Counted from the first letter of the stretch, positions 17,382 through 27,166 are shown. The stretch is 64,000 bases of DNA from Marinobacter sp. F4216 (GCF_019931195.1 NZ_JAIOUO010000002.1:558001-622000), one strand, 5' to 3'. Notes: generated by a model not told the origin, from the sequence alone. Numbers and translations: made by a program.

Positions 17382-19228
17382 GCCAGATTCAGTATGGTGC
17401 TGCTTGCGACGGTAACACGGTTGCGCCCGTCGGATTTGGACTTGTACAGGGCTTTGTCCGCCCGTTTGAAAAGGTCGGTGATGCTTTCGTTGGCATTCAG
17501 GGCGGCAATGCCAGCGCTCACCGTGATGGATGTGAAATCACCATCCGGTGTCTCTACCTCGGTGTTCTGGATGTCGTCCAGAATGTTCTCGCAAACGCTG
17601 AGCGTGCCGGTTAAGTCCGTATCCGGCAACAACAGGGCAAATTCCTCGCCACCGAACCGAACAGCCATGTCCCGCGGGCGCTGGGCGTGTTTCTTGAGCA
17701 CTTCTGCAATCATCTGGAGGAAGACATCGCCAAAGCCGTGCCCCCAGGTGTCGTTGATTCGCTTGAAGTGGTCCGCATCAATCAATGCGATGGTCAAAGG
17801 GGCTCCTTTTCGGATGGATTCGGCGCGAAGTTCTGGCAGCCGGGTGTCCATGTGACGCCGGTTGCTCAGGCCGGTCAGCGAATCGTTGAGGCTGAGCACG
17901 GCCAGCTGGCGGTTGGCTTTTTCAAGTTCCCGCATGGTATTTCGCAGCTGGGAGGTGCGCTCGTGAACCTTGGATTCCATTTCCGATCGAGCCCGGGATT
18001 CAACCGCGAGCAGCTTCTCGTTCAGCAGGCGCCAGCGTTGCACCATGGCGTAGTTCAGTAGCACAACCTGGCCGCCTACGGCGGTCTGCATCATTGCCTC
18101 GGTGGCCAGGAAGTTGGGAATGAAACCAAAGGCGGCCAGAGCGTATATGACCACGCCGACCAGCATGGTGATCCAGGCCGATACGTACCAGAGTGCCGGC
18201 TGGTAGCCTTGTCGAAGTCTGGCTATTGAAACCAGCATCATGCAGGAGATGACTGCCACGCCAAGAATGGTGTTCATGGCGATAGTCGTCGTGTAGGGCA
18301 GGATAAAGGTCAGAACAAGAAAACCGCTGGACACCCAGATCAGGCTGGTCATGATGCGATCAGGCCATGTCTTTTTGCCGGCTTCAAGGAAAGAGCGGCT
18401 GAACAACAGCATTGCCAGGGAACAGAGTGCCAGGCTCACCGGAATCGACGTGTTGGCCAGGTCCGGGGTGTCTGGCCAGAAATACTGATTGGCGAAACCA
18501 CCCATGGCGAACATGAACAGTCCCAGCGTGGTCATAAAAAAGGCGCTGTGGAAGTAATAGACCGTACGGGAGCTGAAGAACAGCAGTATGTTGAATACGG
18601 CAAGGATCAGCAGAGCACCGTAGAACATACCGTGAGTCATGGTGAGCTTGTTGCTCTCGCCAATGACCTCGTCCGGCGTAACCAGTGAGAGAGGGACGTT
18701 CAGCGCGCCGCTGCTTTGAATGCGCAACGTAATGGTGCGGGAACCGTCGGGCCCGAGGGTGACGGGCAGAAGGAAATAACGATAATCTACGGCCCGTGTG
18801 TCAAAAGCGTGGCGGTCGCCTGTTGCCATCGTGGCTGGGGTCGCGTGACCGGACTGCCAGAAGGTGACGTTGTCCAGCAACGGGTAGCTGAGTTTCAGGT
18901 ACCAGAATCCGGTTTCCTCAGCGGTGTTCTTCAGGTTTACCTGAATCCAGTAGACCGAATCTGTTTGGGTGAATACGAGGTCGTGGCCCTGGGCACTGCT
19001 CCAACTCATGTCATTGGGCAGTTGAGTGGGAGACTGGGCGGTGTATGCGGGCGTCTCAGGGGAGGCTGTGTGGTAACACACGTAAGTCATCAGAGATTGC
19101 CGGGCACGGTCGTCACTGGCATCGAGCGTGGGGCAGCTATTCTTTTTTGTAGTTGTATCAGCAAAACCCAAGGCAGGTAAAAGGCACAGGCCAAGGGCCA
19201 AAAACAGGCGCAATACCGACGACATCAT
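17378..19228 (-). CDS. Membrane diguanylate cyclase with 7TMR-DISM sensor
   Basis: 616 residues. A signal peptide (LGLCLLPALGFA-D) leads into a periplasmic 7TMR-DISMED2-like domain (about 40-180), then seven membrane helices (about 195-395) of the 7TMR-DISM type, a short coiled coil (SEMESKVHERTSQLRNTMRE) and a C-terminal GGDEF domain. The active site reads RFGGEEFALLLP and is intact. An inhibitory site RPRD lies five residues before it, so product inhibition by c-di-GMP is likely. DSLTGLSNRRHMD marks the domain start. The periplasmic module probably binds a carbohydrate or similar ligand, which is unknown. No phosphodiesterase domain is present. It overlaps the convergent hydrolase gene by 4 bases. 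Confidence 0.93.
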   Translation of the reverse strand: MMSSVLRLFLALGLCLLPALGFADTTTKKNSCPTLDASDDRARQSLMTYVCYHTASPETPAYTAQSPTQLPNDMSWSSAQGHDLVFTQTDSVYWIQVNLKNTAEETGFWYLKLSYPLLDNVTFWQSGHATPATMATGDRHAFDTRAVDYRYFLLPVTLGPDGSRTITLRIQSSGALNVPLSLVTPDEVIGESNKLTMTHGMFYGALLILAVFNILLFFSSRTVYYFHSAFFMTTLGLFMFAMGGFANQYFWPDTPDLANTSIPVSLALCSLAMLLFSRSFLEAGKKTWPDRIMTSLIWVSSGFLVLTFILPYTTTIAMNTILGVAVISCMMLVSIARLRQGYQPALWYVSAWITMLVGVVIYALAAFGFIPNFLATEAMMQTAVGGQVVLLNYAMVQRWRLLNEKLLAVESRARSEMESKVHERTSQLRNTMRELEKANRQLAVLSLNDSLTGLSNRRHMDTRLPELRAESIRKGAPLTIALIDADHFKRINDTWGHGFGDVFLQMIAEVLKKHAQRPRDMAVRFGGEEFALLLPDTDLTGTLSVCENILDDIQNTEVETPDGDFTSITVSAGIAALNANESITDLFKRADKALYKSKSDGRNRVTVASSTILNLA

Positions 19229-19342
19229 CAGTCCCCGAAAACGTATCGATATTGAAGTGTAATCAAAATAGACGCATTTGACTGTTAAATAGTTTCAAAT
19301 TTTTGGAGTGGTTGTCCGCTGCTCGCAACCTACGGATATGTC

Positions 19343-20419
19343 ATGGAACAAATTCTTGCGTTTTGCCGTCCTGGTTTCGAAGCCGAAGCTGGTCAGGAGC
19401 TCACCGATCAGGCGATCGAAAAGGGGATCTTCGGTTATTTCGAGCCTGAGCGAAATGAAGGCTTGGTCTGGTTTACCCTCGTTGATGAGAATTCGACCGA
19501 TGCGTTCATGAACAGGGTCGAACTTCAGAACCTGGTGTTTGTTCGTGACTGGATTATGGTGCTGGAGCGTATCGAGCTGCCACAGGCGGATCGCGTGGGT
19601 GCGGTTATCGAAAGCGTGCGTGGTCTGGAACGGGGATATCCGGGGTGTGCGAGGCTCGAAGTTCGTTTGCCAGAAAATAACGACGATGGCGATCTGGGTA
19701 ATTTTTCCCGCAAGTGGGTGGCGCCACTTTCTAAGGCCATGCGAGGAGCCGGGCTGTTACTGGCGGATCAAAACGCTTCGACGCCGGGTCGATTCGAAGT
19801 GTTGCTTCGCAGTTTTTCCGAGGCGGTTATCGGCATCAGTCTTCGGGACAATCGCGCCCGCTACGTTGGCGGTATTCCACGACTGCGCCTGCCTGCCTCG
19901 GCTCCGAGCCGCTCTGCGCTCAAACTGGAAGAGGCCTGGAAAGTATTCCTGCCACCCGAGCAGGAGCTGGATTATCTCGGTGGCGGGAAAAAAGCCGTCG
20001 ATCTGGGAGCTGCGCCCGGTGGCTGGACCTGGCAACTGGTTCGTCAGGGCATGATGGTAGCCGCTGTCGATAACGGCCCGATGAATGAAGAGTTGATGGC
20101 ATCCGGGCAGGTGGAGCATGTTAAAGCCGACGGATACGGCTGGCGGCCCCGGAAATCCGTCGACTGGATGGTGTGTGACATTGTTGACCAGCCGCGCAAA
20201 ACGGCAAGAATGGTTGTGGACTGGATCGTTGGTGGATACTGCCGTTATACGGTCTTCAACCTGAAGCTGCCGATGAAAAAGCGTTATGAGGAGTGGCTGA
20301 TTTGCCGTGATATCATCTTGCAGGGCTTGACCGAGGCCAACCTCGGATTCCGGTTCAGGGCTCGCCACCTTTACCACGACCGGGAAGAAATTACTTGTTT
20401 TATCGAGCGTACGGGGTGA
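19343..20419 (+). CDS. rlmM: 23S rRNA (cytidine(2498)-2'-O)-methyltransferase RlmM
   Basis: 358 residues, the usual RlmM length. The N-terminal THUMP-like region begins MEQILAFCRPGFEAEAGQEL. The Rossmann methyltransferase domain shows the SAM-binding DLGAAPGGWTWQLV, the acidic VDNGPM strand end, and catalytic-type residues in WMVCDIVDQPRK and FNLKLPMKKRYEE (K-D-K-E set). It adds a 2'-O-methyl group to C2498 in the peptidyl transferase region. It stands alone on its strand between a divergent diguanylate cyclase and a convergent small monooxygenase-fold gene. A weak Shine-Dalgarno sequence precedes the ATG. Confidence 0.94.
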   Translation: MEQILAFCRPGFEAEAGQELTDQAIEKGIFGYFEPERNEGLVWFTLVDENSTDAFMNRVELQNLVFVRDWIMVLERIELPQADRVGAVIESVRGLERGYPGCARLEVRLPENNDDGDLGNFSRKWVAPLSKAMRGAGLLLADQNASTPGRFEVLLRSFSEAVIGISLRDNRARYVGGIPRLRLPASAPSRSALKLEEAWKVFLPPEQELDYLGGGKKAVDLGAAPGGWTWQLVRQGMMVAAVDNGPMNEELMASGQVEHVKADGYGWRPRKSVDWMVCDIVDQPRKTARMVVDWIVGGYCRYTVFNLKLPMKKRYEEWLICRDIILQGLTEANLGFRFRARHLYHDREEITCFIERTG

Positions 20420-20434
20420 GTTGCTCCGGGTTTT

Positions 20435-20725
20435 CTAGAATGCGCTTTGCTCCAGAACCGTGATGGCCTCATCCTGATCCATCATGGGAACCAGTTCCGC
20501 CATCAGGTTGCGGCGTTCCTCGGAGTGATACCATCGATCCCAGTCCGCCTCGGAGCGCCAGTTGGCGAGAGTGATCCGGTGGTTTGGGTCGTGGCTGTCA
20601 GACAGGGTCTCGCCGGAGATGAAGCCGGGCGCACTGACTGCTTGCTGGAGTACTTTACGGGCCCGCTCTTCGTAGGCGGATTCGAGGGTTTCAGCAATGT
20701 GACGCTCAATCAGTACCCGGATCAT
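20435..20725 (-). CDS. Antibiotic biosynthesis monooxygenase-fold protein
   Basis: 96 residues, the size of the dimeric alpha-beta barrel (ABM/YgiN) family. Recognisable pattern: MIRVLIERHIAETLES at the start, then GFISGETLSDSHDPN and TLANWRSEADWDRWYHSEERRNLM, where the second half-barrel begins. Family members range from heme-degrading or quinol oxygenases to proteins of unknown role. No cofactor is predictable from the sequence, and the neighbours give no pathway. It is 83 bases divergent from tusA and 15 bases from the convergent rlmM stop. Confidence 0.78.
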   Translation of the reverse strand: MIRVLIERHIAETLESAYEERARKVLQQAVSAPGFISGETLSDSHDPNHRITLANWRSEADWDRWYHSEERRNLMAELVPMMDQDEAITVLEQSAF

Positions 20726-20808
20726 GGATCACCTCGATTTTTCGTCCTTAACTAAAGAAAAAACTAGCACATTCCCCTAAAAAATCAGGTAAACAACAGG
20801 AGATTGCT

Positions 20809-21051
20809 TTGACCGCTGACCACTATGACGCCGAACTGGATGCCCGTGGCCTCTACTGTCCCGAGCCGGTCATGATGCTGCACAACCGGATTAACGATGT
20901 GGACGAGGGGCAGCTGCTTCGGGTACTGGCAACGGACCCCTCAACCACTCGGGATATTCCCCGTTTCTGTCAGTTCCTCGGCCATGAACTGGTTCGGGAA
21001 GAGGAGCAGGAGGGCGTCTTCACCTTTGTGATTCGCAAGGGAGACGCCTGA
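20809..21051 (+). CDS. tusA: Sulfurtransferase TusA family protein
   Basis: 80 residues. The active-site cysteine is C17 in the hallmark [17 protein letters not shown]. TusA-type proteins carry persulfide sulfur, for example to TusBCD and MnmA for tRNA thiolation, and mnmA is encoded elsewhere in this window. The start is a TTG at 20809: AGGAG lies six bases upstream and there is no ATG near the N terminus. It could also be one of the paralogous TusA-like proteins of sulfur metabolism, but the length and the R-G-L-x-C-P-x-P motif fit TusA proper. It converges on dsbD with 8 bases between stops. Confidence 0.88.
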   Translation: MTADHYDAELDARGLYCPEPVMMLHNRINDVDEGQLLRVLATDPSTTRDIPRFCQFLGHELVREEEQEGVFTFVIRKGDA

Positions 21052-21059
21052 GGCTGGTG

Positions 21060-22949
21060 TCAGCTGCCCAGGGTCTGTAGGTGTCTCAGAAACTGGTCGC
21101 GGTCCATTTCCCCGAGTACCCGCCGGTCGGATCGTTCCTGCCCATCGGTACCGAAGAACAGGATCGCGGGCGGACCGAACAGTCCGAGATCGTCCAGCAG
21201 TGCCTGCTGGGCAGGCGTATTGTCGGTCACATCGATCTGCAGCAGGGCAAAATCTGACATGGCCCGAGCCACCTGAGGATCGCTGAAAACATTGCGTTCC
21301 ATGATTTTGCAGCTGACGCACCAGTCGGCGTAGAAGTCGAGGATGACTGCCTGATTTTGCGCCTTCGCCCGGGTGAGCATGGCTTGCATCTCAACCGGGG
21401 ATTCCACCCTGTTAAACCCTCCATGCTGCACCGCAGCGGTGCCTGGATAAGTCGGTGCGGCGGCGGTATACGGCGTCAAAGGCTTGAGTGGGTCGCTGGC
21501 ACCGCCGAGGGCGCCGGCCAGTAAGGCCAGGCCGTAGGCGAACAGCAGCAGTCCCAGACCTTTTCGAGTTCTTTCCCATCCTGCCCTGGCGGCATCAAAC
21601 GCCCCCAATTGAACACCGGTGATGGCCACCAGCAAGGCCCAGAGTGTCAGAGCCAGCCAGGCCGGAACCAGGCGTTCAATAAGCCAGATGGCGACAGCCA
21701 TCAACAATACACCGTACAGGTGCTTGACTGCCGTCATCCAATGGCCGGTAGTGGGCAGAAATTTGCGGCCACCAACGGCAACCAGAATCAGGGGGACGCC
21801 CATACCCAGCCCGAGGGAAAGCAGCGCGACGCCGCCAATCACGGCGTCTTGTGTGCTGGAAATATACAGCAGGCTGCCCGCCAGAGGGGCCGATACGCAG
21901 GGCGACACAATCAGTGCCGAGATTGCGCCAATCCCGAACAAACTGAACACCCGGGTACCGGTAATCCGGTGGCTGGCCTCGTTGAGTGGGTCACGGATAA
22001 AACGCGGTAGTTGAAGTTCGAACACATCAAACATGGACAGCGCGAACAGCACGAAAAGGCCGGCGAACACGCTCAGTACCCAGGGCGATTGCAGGTGCGC
22101 CTGCAGGTTGAAGCTGGCTCCGGCCAGGCCCGTGAGCACACCGGCTGCCGCATAGGTGAGCGCCATGCCCAGTACGTAACTGCCCGAGAGCACCAGCGCG
22201 TGGCCGGTGGTCTGGGTGTTTCGCCGGGACACCAGTGAGGAAATGATGGGAACCATGGGCAGGACGCAGGGCGTAAAGGTCAGGCCGAGGCCCAGGAGGA
22301 AAAACAGCCCCGCAATCAGGGCGATCGACTGGCTTTCCAGAAAACCGGCGAGCCCGGTAGCGGAATCCGTGTCCAGGTTAATACGAGTGCCATTCGAGGG
22401 AGGCGGGGAAGCATTGTTTTCCTCGCTGTCTGAGGCTGTGTCTGAGCCCCCAGGGTAAAACAGTACTTCTCGGGTTTGAGGTGGATAGCAAAGCCCTGCA
22501 CTCGCACAGCCCTGGTAGGTCACCAGCAACTCGGCTTCTTTCATGCCTGCCGGCAGGGTGACCGGAACACGGGCTTCAACCGGGTCGTAAAAGACTTCCA
22601 CCTCACCGAAGAATTCGTCTTCGATTCGCTCGCCGTCCTGGGAAAAGGACGTTGTGCCCAACTGGATCGAATCGTCGTTGGAAGAGACGCTGATCCGGCC
22701 GCGGTAAAGGTAATGCCCGGGCTCGATATCCCAGAACAGCACGGCAGCTCCGTCTTCTGTTTTGAAGCTGAAGGGCAGAGCTTCGTCCACGGGCAGGAAG
22801 TCATTGTTGCCCGGGCCGAACAGGCTACTGCCTCCGGAGCCAAGAGCCAGTGCTGGAGTGGAGGCTCCCAGGAACAGGAAAAGGCTGGTGAACAATGCCA
22901 GGATCTGGCTCAGTGTGCTTTGTCGGATGTCCTGGGGTACGGCTGTCAT
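21060..22949 (-). CDS. dsbD: Thiol:disulfide interchange protein DsbD
   Basis: 629 residues. It moves reducing power from cytoplasmic thioredoxin to periplasmic partners such as DsbC and the cytochrome c maturation system. Three modules are visible: a signal peptide plus N-terminal alpha domain with the cysteines of CASAGLCYPP; the eight-helix core with FTPCVLPMVPI and ALIVSPCVSAPLAG; and a C-terminal thioredoxin domain with WCVSCK (C544, C547). A tusA gene converges on it. The four heme-c attachment sites of the cbb3 oxidase in this window would depend on such a reductant pathway. Assignment is secure. Confidence 0.95.
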   Translation of the reverse strand: MTAVPQDIRQSTLSQILALFTSLFLFLGASTPALALGSGGSSLFGPGNNDFLPVDEALPFSFKTEDGAAVLFWDIEPGHYLYRGRISVSSNDDSIQLGTTSFSQDGERIEDEFFGEVEVFYDPVEARVPVTLPAGMKEAELLVTYQGCASAGLCYPPQTREVLFYPGGSDTASDSEENNASPPPSNGTRINLDTDSATGLAGFLESQSIALIAGLFFLLGLGLTFTPCVLPMVPIISSLVSRRNTQTTGHALVLSGSYVLGMALTYAAAGVLTGLAGASFNLQAHLQSPWVLSVFAGLFVLFALSMFDVFELQLPRFIRDPLNEASHRITGTRVFSLFGIGAISALIVSPCVSAPLAGSLLYISSTQDAVIGGVALLSLGLGMGVPLILVAVGGRKFLPTTGHWMTAVKHLYGVLLMAVAIWLIERLVPAWLALTLWALLVAITGVQLGAFDAARAGWERTRKGLGLLLFAYGLALLAGALGGASDPLKPLTPYTAAAPTYPGTAAVQHGGFNRVESPVEMQAMLTRAKAQNQAVILDFYADWCVSCKIMERNVFSDPQVARAMSDFALLQIDVTDNTPAQQALLDDLGLFGPPAILFFGTDGQERSDRRVLGEMDRDQFLRHLQTLGS

Positions 22950-23112
22950 GGGTGAATCCGGATCCTCATTGTCTCTGATTGTCGGGAGCCTGGCACAGAC
23001 CAGTTTATCAGTTGAGTGGAGGCCTGCCTGTTTACGCTGCGAGGGACACCGATCAACGGTTTAAGTTCCCTCTGGTATTGAGCGGCTTAAAGTCGCACAA
23101 TAGCCATCCACT

Positions 23113-23703
23113 ATGAATCTCAGTCCGAACGATCTTATCATGCTGTTCAATGACGTGTTTCGGGAAAGATACCGGACAATTCTCGTCAAGGGCAGCCACG
23201 AACCCGAATACATTCCTGCCGATGGTCCAGAGGGGCTAGCGCAGGTAGTGTTTGCTCATGGCTATTATGCCAGCGCGCTGCACGAAATCAGCCACTGGTG
23301 TATTGCTGGTGAGTATCGGCGCACACTCCACGATTACGGTTACTGGTACTGTCCTGATGGCCGGACCGCCGAACAGCAGCAGGCGTTTGAGCAGGTGGAA
23401 GTGAAGCCTCAGGCGATGGAATGGCTGTTTTCCCTTGCTGCAGGTTCCCGTTTCCACATCAGTGTGGATAACCTGTCCGGCGCCGGGGCTGCGGATGAGC
23501 CGGGGTTCCGGCGGAAAGTCAGGGCTCAAGCCCAGCATTACCTTGAGCAGGGGCTGCCTGACCGGGCTGATGATTTTTTTAACGCATTACTATCGTTTTA
23601 TGGCACCAGGGCGGGGTTGATACAGGCGTGGCGCCAAGACGCTGAACGCATCGCTCCCCTGACGTGCACATCGAATTTTTCGAGGAAAACTGAGGCTGTA
23701 TGA
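23113..23703 (+). CDS. epmC: Elongation factor P hydroxylase EpmC
   Basis: 196 residues. EpmC hydroxylates the beta-lysylated lysine of EF-P. The family signature is complete: HEISHWCIAGEYRR, DYGYWYCPDGRT, and later KPQAMEWLFSLAAG. The H-E-x-x-H-W histidines and the DYGYWY segment are the likely metal and substrate region. The function presupposes EpmA and EpmB encoded elsewhere. The stop overlaps the start of the rhlB-type helicase gene by 4 bases, so the two are probably translated together. Assignment is confident. Confidence 0.92.
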   Translation: MNLSPNDLIMLFNDVFRERYRTILVKGSHEPEYIPADGPEGLAQVVFAHGYYASALHEISHWCIAGEYRRTLHDYGYWYCPDGRTAEQQQAFEQVEVKPQAMEWLFSLAAGSRFHISVDNLSGAGAADEPGFRRKVRAQAQHYLEQGLPDRADDFFNALLSFYGTRAGLIQAWRQDAERIAPLTCTSNFSRKTEAV

Positions 23704-24965
23704 CATCTGACCCAAAACACACTGGCGACCTGCGTTTCCGTGATCTGAACCTGGACAAGCGACTCCTGGACGCCATTACCTCGATTGGTTTCGAGTATTG
23801 CACGCCCATTCAGGCCGAAACCTTGCCGTGGACCCTGGCTTGCGAGGATTTGATCGGCCAGGCCCAGACCGGCACCGGTAAAACCGCGGCATTCCTGATC
23901 ACCGCTATCCAGACACTGCTGGAAGTTCCGATTGCCCCGAAGGAACGCTTCGCTTCCGAACCCCGGGTGCTGGCGCTCGCCCCAACCCGGGAACTGGCCA
24001 TGCAGATTGCCAAAGATGCCGAGGAGTTGTGCAAACATACCGGCCATAACGTGGTGACTGTTGTGGGTGGTATGGATTACGACAAGCAACGTGACCAGTT
24101 GCAGAACCAGATCGTTGACATCCTGGTGGCCACCCCGGGTCGCTTGATTGACTTCCTCGGATCCCAGGATGTGTTCCTGGACCAGCTCGATATCCTGATT
24201 CTGGACGAAGCTGACCGGATGCTCGATATGGGCTTCATTCCGGACGTGAAGCGGATCATTCGGAAGTGTCCTCAAAAGGAAGATCGACAGACCCTGCTGT
24301 TCAGTGCCACCTTTAACCAGGACGTGCTGAATCTTGCCTCCATGTGGACCCAGAATGCCGAGTTTGTCGAAATTGAACCGGAACAGAAGACCGCCGAGCG
24401 TGTAGAACAGACCGTGTTCCTGGTTGGAGACGACGACAAGGTGCAGGTGTTGGTGAACTACCTGAAACGCCCTGAGGTGGAAAAGGCAATTGTATTTGCT
24501 AACCGCCGTGACCAGTGCCGCGACCTTGAAGAGGACCTCCGAAATCAGGGCGTTAAGGTGGCGCTGATGTCCGGCGAGATCGCTCAGAACAAGCGTCTGA
24601 AAACCCTCGATAAGTTCAAAAAGGGTCAGATTCAGGTGCTGGTAGCGACGGATGTTGCAGGCCGAGGCATCCACGTCAATGGCGTAACCCATGTCTTTAA
24701 TTACAACCTCCCGGAGAATGCCGAGGATTACGTGCACCGTATTGGCCGCACGGGCCGGGCCGGCACGAGCGGCGTTTCCGTCAGTTTTGCTGGTGAGGAA
24801 GATTCATTTGCGTTGCCGGCGATTGAGACATACATCAGCCAGAAACTGAAGACAACGGTACCCGATGAGGAGTTGATGCAGCCGATGGAGAATCCGCCCA
24901 TCACCCGAAAACGTGGTCGCCGTAATCAGGGTGGGCGTGGTGGCCCGCGCCCGAGAAGGAACTAA
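23700..24965 (+). CDS. rhlB: DEAD-box ATP-dependent RNA helicase, RhlB type
   Basis: 421 residues. It has all helicase motifs: Q motif FEYCTPIQAETLPWTL, Walker A AQTGTGKTAAF, PTRELAMQ, TPGRLID, the DEAD box VLDEAD-like LILDEADRMLDMGF, SAT in LLFSATFNQ, and the C-terminal VATDVAGRGIHV and YVHRIGRTGRAG. The short basic tail (KRGRRNQGGRGGPRPRRN) fits RhlB, which works with RNase E in RNA decay. E. coli RhlB is also 421 residues. RhlE or SrmB are less likely because their tails are longer. It overlaps epmC by 4 bases; pdxB follows 17 bases later in the same direction. Confidence 0.88.
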   Translation: MTSDPKHTGDLRFRDLNLDKRLLDAITSIGFEYCTPIQAETLPWTLACEDLIGQAQTGTGKTAAFLITAIQTLLEVPIAPKERFASEPRVLALAPTRELAMQIAKDAEELCKHTGHNVVTVVGGMDYDKQRDQLQNQIVDILVATPGRLIDFLGSQDVFLDQLDILILDEADRMLDMGFIPDVKRIIRKCPQKEDRQTLLFSATFNQDVLNLASMWTQNAEFVEIEPEQKTAERVEQTVFLVGDDDKVQVLVNYLKRPEVEKAIVFANRRDQCRDLEEDLRNQGVKVALMSGEIAQNKRLKTLDKFKKGQIQVLVATDVAGRGIHVNGVTHVFNYNLPENAEDYVHRIGRTGRAGTSGVSVSFAGEEDSFALPAIETYISQKLKTTVPDEELMQPMENPPITRKRGRRNQGGRGGPRPRRN

Positions 24966-24982
24966 CAGGGACGGATGTCATC

Positions 24983-26137
24983 ATGCTGATCGTTGCAGAC
25001 GAAAATATTCCCCTGGTGGACTCGTTCTTTGACGACTTTGGTGAGATTCGTCGGGTCTCAGGTCGCCACATGGGGCCAGATGACGTCAGAGAGGCCGACG
25101 TACTGCTGGTCCGCTCGGTGACGAAGGTCGGTCGGGAACTGCTTGAAGGCAGTCGGGTCCGGTTTGTGGGCACAACCACCATTGGCACTGATCATATTGA
25201 TCTCGAGTGGCTGGAGCCGGCCGGCATTCGGTTTGCCTCTGCACCCGGTTGCAATGCCAACAGTGTTGCTGAATATGTGCTGTCAGTGGTGTCGGTGTAT
25301 GCCGAGAAACAGGGGCTTGAGGACTGGACCGAACTGACCGTCGGCATCGTCGGTGCCGGTAATGTAGGTGGCGAGCTTTCCCACAAGCTGGAGCGTCTGG
25401 GTTTCGAGGTCCGGTTGTGTGATCCTCCCAGAGCAGAGCGAGAGGGAGACGAGGGACCTGAATTTGTTTCCCTGGAGCAGGCGCTGGCTTGCGATGTGGT
25501 GACGCTTCACACCCCGCTCACCCGAGACGAGGAGCATGCCACCTACCATATGATCGGGGCGGACCAGCTGGCAGGGCTCACCGGCGAGCAATTGCTGATC
25601 AACGCCGGACGCGGGGAAGTGATCGACACCCAGGCACTGGCAGATCGGCTCGATGCGCCCAATGCACCATTGGTGGCTCTGGATGTCTGGGAGCAGGAAC
25701 CCCGGATTGATCCGGGGCTGGTGGATCGGGTCTGGATTGCCACGCCGCACATTGCGGGCTACAGCCTGGAAGGCAAGGTAAAAGGCACAGAGATGATTTA
25801 TCAGGCTCTGAGTGGTTTTCTCGGCCTGCCGGTACGAAAGAAGTCTGGACAGTTTCTTCCTGAGCCGGCATTGAGCAAAGTTGCGTTTACCGGCGCGGCG
25901 GAAGAAGATCGCGCCATCTGTGTGGCGTTGAGGGCTTGTTACGATCCAAGAGGTGACGATGGCCGCCTGCGCGCTGCAATGAAGGGCAATGCAGAAGAGC
26001 GGGCGCTGGCGTTTGACCGGTTGCGGCGCAACTATCCAGTTCGCAGAGAGTGTTCGAGCCTGAACGTCCAGCTCAAAGGTACCAGCAAATCGTTGCAGGA
26101 CAGCTTCCGGGCGGTAGGGTTCAAACTCAAGATCTGA
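24983..26137 (+). CDS. pdxB: 4-phosphoerythronate dehydrogenase PdxB
   Basis: 384 residues. It oxidises 4-phospho-D-erythronate in pyridoxal phosphate synthesis. The D-2-hydroxyacid dehydrogenase fold is clear: NAD site GIVGAGNVGGELSHKLE, catalytic arginine in LINAGRGEV, glutamate and histidine in DVWEQEP and TPHIAGYSLEGK. The last 100 residues form the PdxB-specific dimerisation domain (RLRRNYPVRREC, GFKLKI end), which separates it from SerA and other relatives. The gene ends just before a strong bidirectional terminator. Assignment is secure. Confidence 0.95.
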   Translation: MLIVADENIPLVDSFFDDFGEIRRVSGRHMGPDDVREADVLLVRSVTKVGRELLEGSRVRFVGTTTIGTDHIDLEWLEPAGIRFASAPGCNANSVAEYVLSVVSVYAEKQGLEDWTELTVGIVGAGNVGGELSHKLERLGFEVRLCDPPRAEREGDEGPEFVSLEQALACDVVTLHTPLTRDEEHATYHMIGADQLAGLTGEQLLINAGRGEVIDTQALADRLDAPNAPLVALDVWEQEPRIDPGLVDRVWIATPHIAGYSLEGKVKGTEMIYQALSGFLGLPVRKKSGQFLPEPALSKVAFTGAAEEDRAICVALRACYDPRGDDGRLRAAMKGNAEERALAFDRLRRNYPVRRECSSLNVQLKGTSKSLQDSFRAVGFKLKI

Positions 26138-26155
26138 TGTTCGAAGATTCAAAGC

Positions 26156-26186
26156 AAAAAGCCGGGGCAATGCCCCGGCTTTTTTT
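26156..26186. terminator. Bidirectional intrinsic terminator between pdxB and htpX
   Basis: A-run, then a GCCGGGG stem with CAATG loop and CCCCGGC, then seven T residues. Because both flanks carry A/T runs it can stop transcripts from pdxB (plus) and from htpX (minus), whose stop lies directly beside it. Confidence 0.92.
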
Positions 26187-26187
26187 G

Positions 26188-27069
26188 TTACAGGCTGGCT
26201 GTTTGCAGGGCCTGGATGCGGTCTTCCAGTGGCGGGTGGGTCATAAAGAGGGCGCTCAGGCCGGCCCGTGCTCCCCGGTTGATTCCGAATGCCTGCAGGG
26301 TGTCTGGCATCTGGTCCGGCATTTCGCTTTCCTGTTTCAACCGCGCCAGTGCGTTGATCATGGCCGATCGCCCGGCGAGCTGGGCGCCCGCAATATCCGC
26401 GCGATACTCGCGACGTCGGGAGAACCAGAACACAATGGTGCTGGCCAGAATGCCAAGCACGATTTCGGCAACGATGCTGACAACAAAGAAGCCAATGCCG
26501 TGGCCGCTTTCGTTCTTGAAAACCGCGCGATCAACGAACGAACCGATAACCCGGGCGGCAAAGATCACGAAGGTGTTCACGACGCCCTGAATCAATGCCA
26601 GGGTCACCATGTCACCATTGGCCACGTGACCAATTTCGTGCCCCAGAACGGCTCGAATCTCGTCCTTGTCGAAACGGGTAAGCAGTCCTTCGCTTACGGC
26701 CACCAGGGCATCGTTCTTGTTCCAGCCGGTGGCAAAGGCATTGGACTGGCTGGCCGGGAAGATGGCTACTTCCGGCATGCCGATGCCGGCCTTCTTGGAG
26801 AGTTCGCTGATGGTCTCCACCAGCCAGCGTTCGGCCGGCGTTTGGGGTGTTTCAATAACCTTGGCGCGGGTACTCCATTTTGCCATGGGTTTTGATATGA
26901 GCAGGGAGATGATGGCGCCGGCGAAGCCGAACACCGCCGCAAACGCCAGTAATGGTCCGTACTGGATGCCGTGTTGGGACAGATAGCTGTCGACACCCAG
27001 CAGTCGAAGCGTAAAGCTTGCGACCAGAATCACCGCCAGGTTGGTGGCCAGGAACAGCAGAATTCGCAT
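26188..27069 (-). CDS. htpX: Membrane metalloprotease HtpX
   Basis: 293 residues, the standard size. An M48 peptidase of the inner membrane that degrades misfolded membrane proteins. Zinc ligands are in [13 protein letters not shown], with the third ligand glutamate likely in [16 protein letters not shown]. Four hydrophobic segments are present: two at the N terminus and two after the HExxH motif. The C terminus has [14 protein letters not shown], typical of the family. It is a single gene ending at the shared terminator. In other gammaproteobacteria htpX responds to envelope or heat stress; no heat-shock promoter was identified here. Confidence 0.95.
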   Translation of the reverse strand: MRILLFLATNLAVILVASFTLRLLGVDSYLSQHGIQYGPLLAFAAVFGFAGAIISLLISKPMAKWSTRAKVIETPQTPAERWLVETISELSKKAGIGMPEVAIFPASQSNAFATGWNKNDALVAVSEGLLTRFDKDEIRAVLGHEIGHVANGDMVTLALIQGVVNTFVIFAARVIGSFVDRAVFKNESGHGIGFFVVSIVAEIVLGILASTIVFWFSRRREYRADIAGAQLAGRSAMINALARLKQESEMPDQMPDTLQAFGINRGARAGLSALFMTHPPLEDRIQALQTASL

Positions 27070-27166
27070 GTCGTGTCTCCGTACTGTTAAACGAACACTG
27101 ATGAAGTAAAACCAGAAATTCTGATATGAGGGCTTGGCTCAGGCGTTCAATACCCTTAGCAGAACT

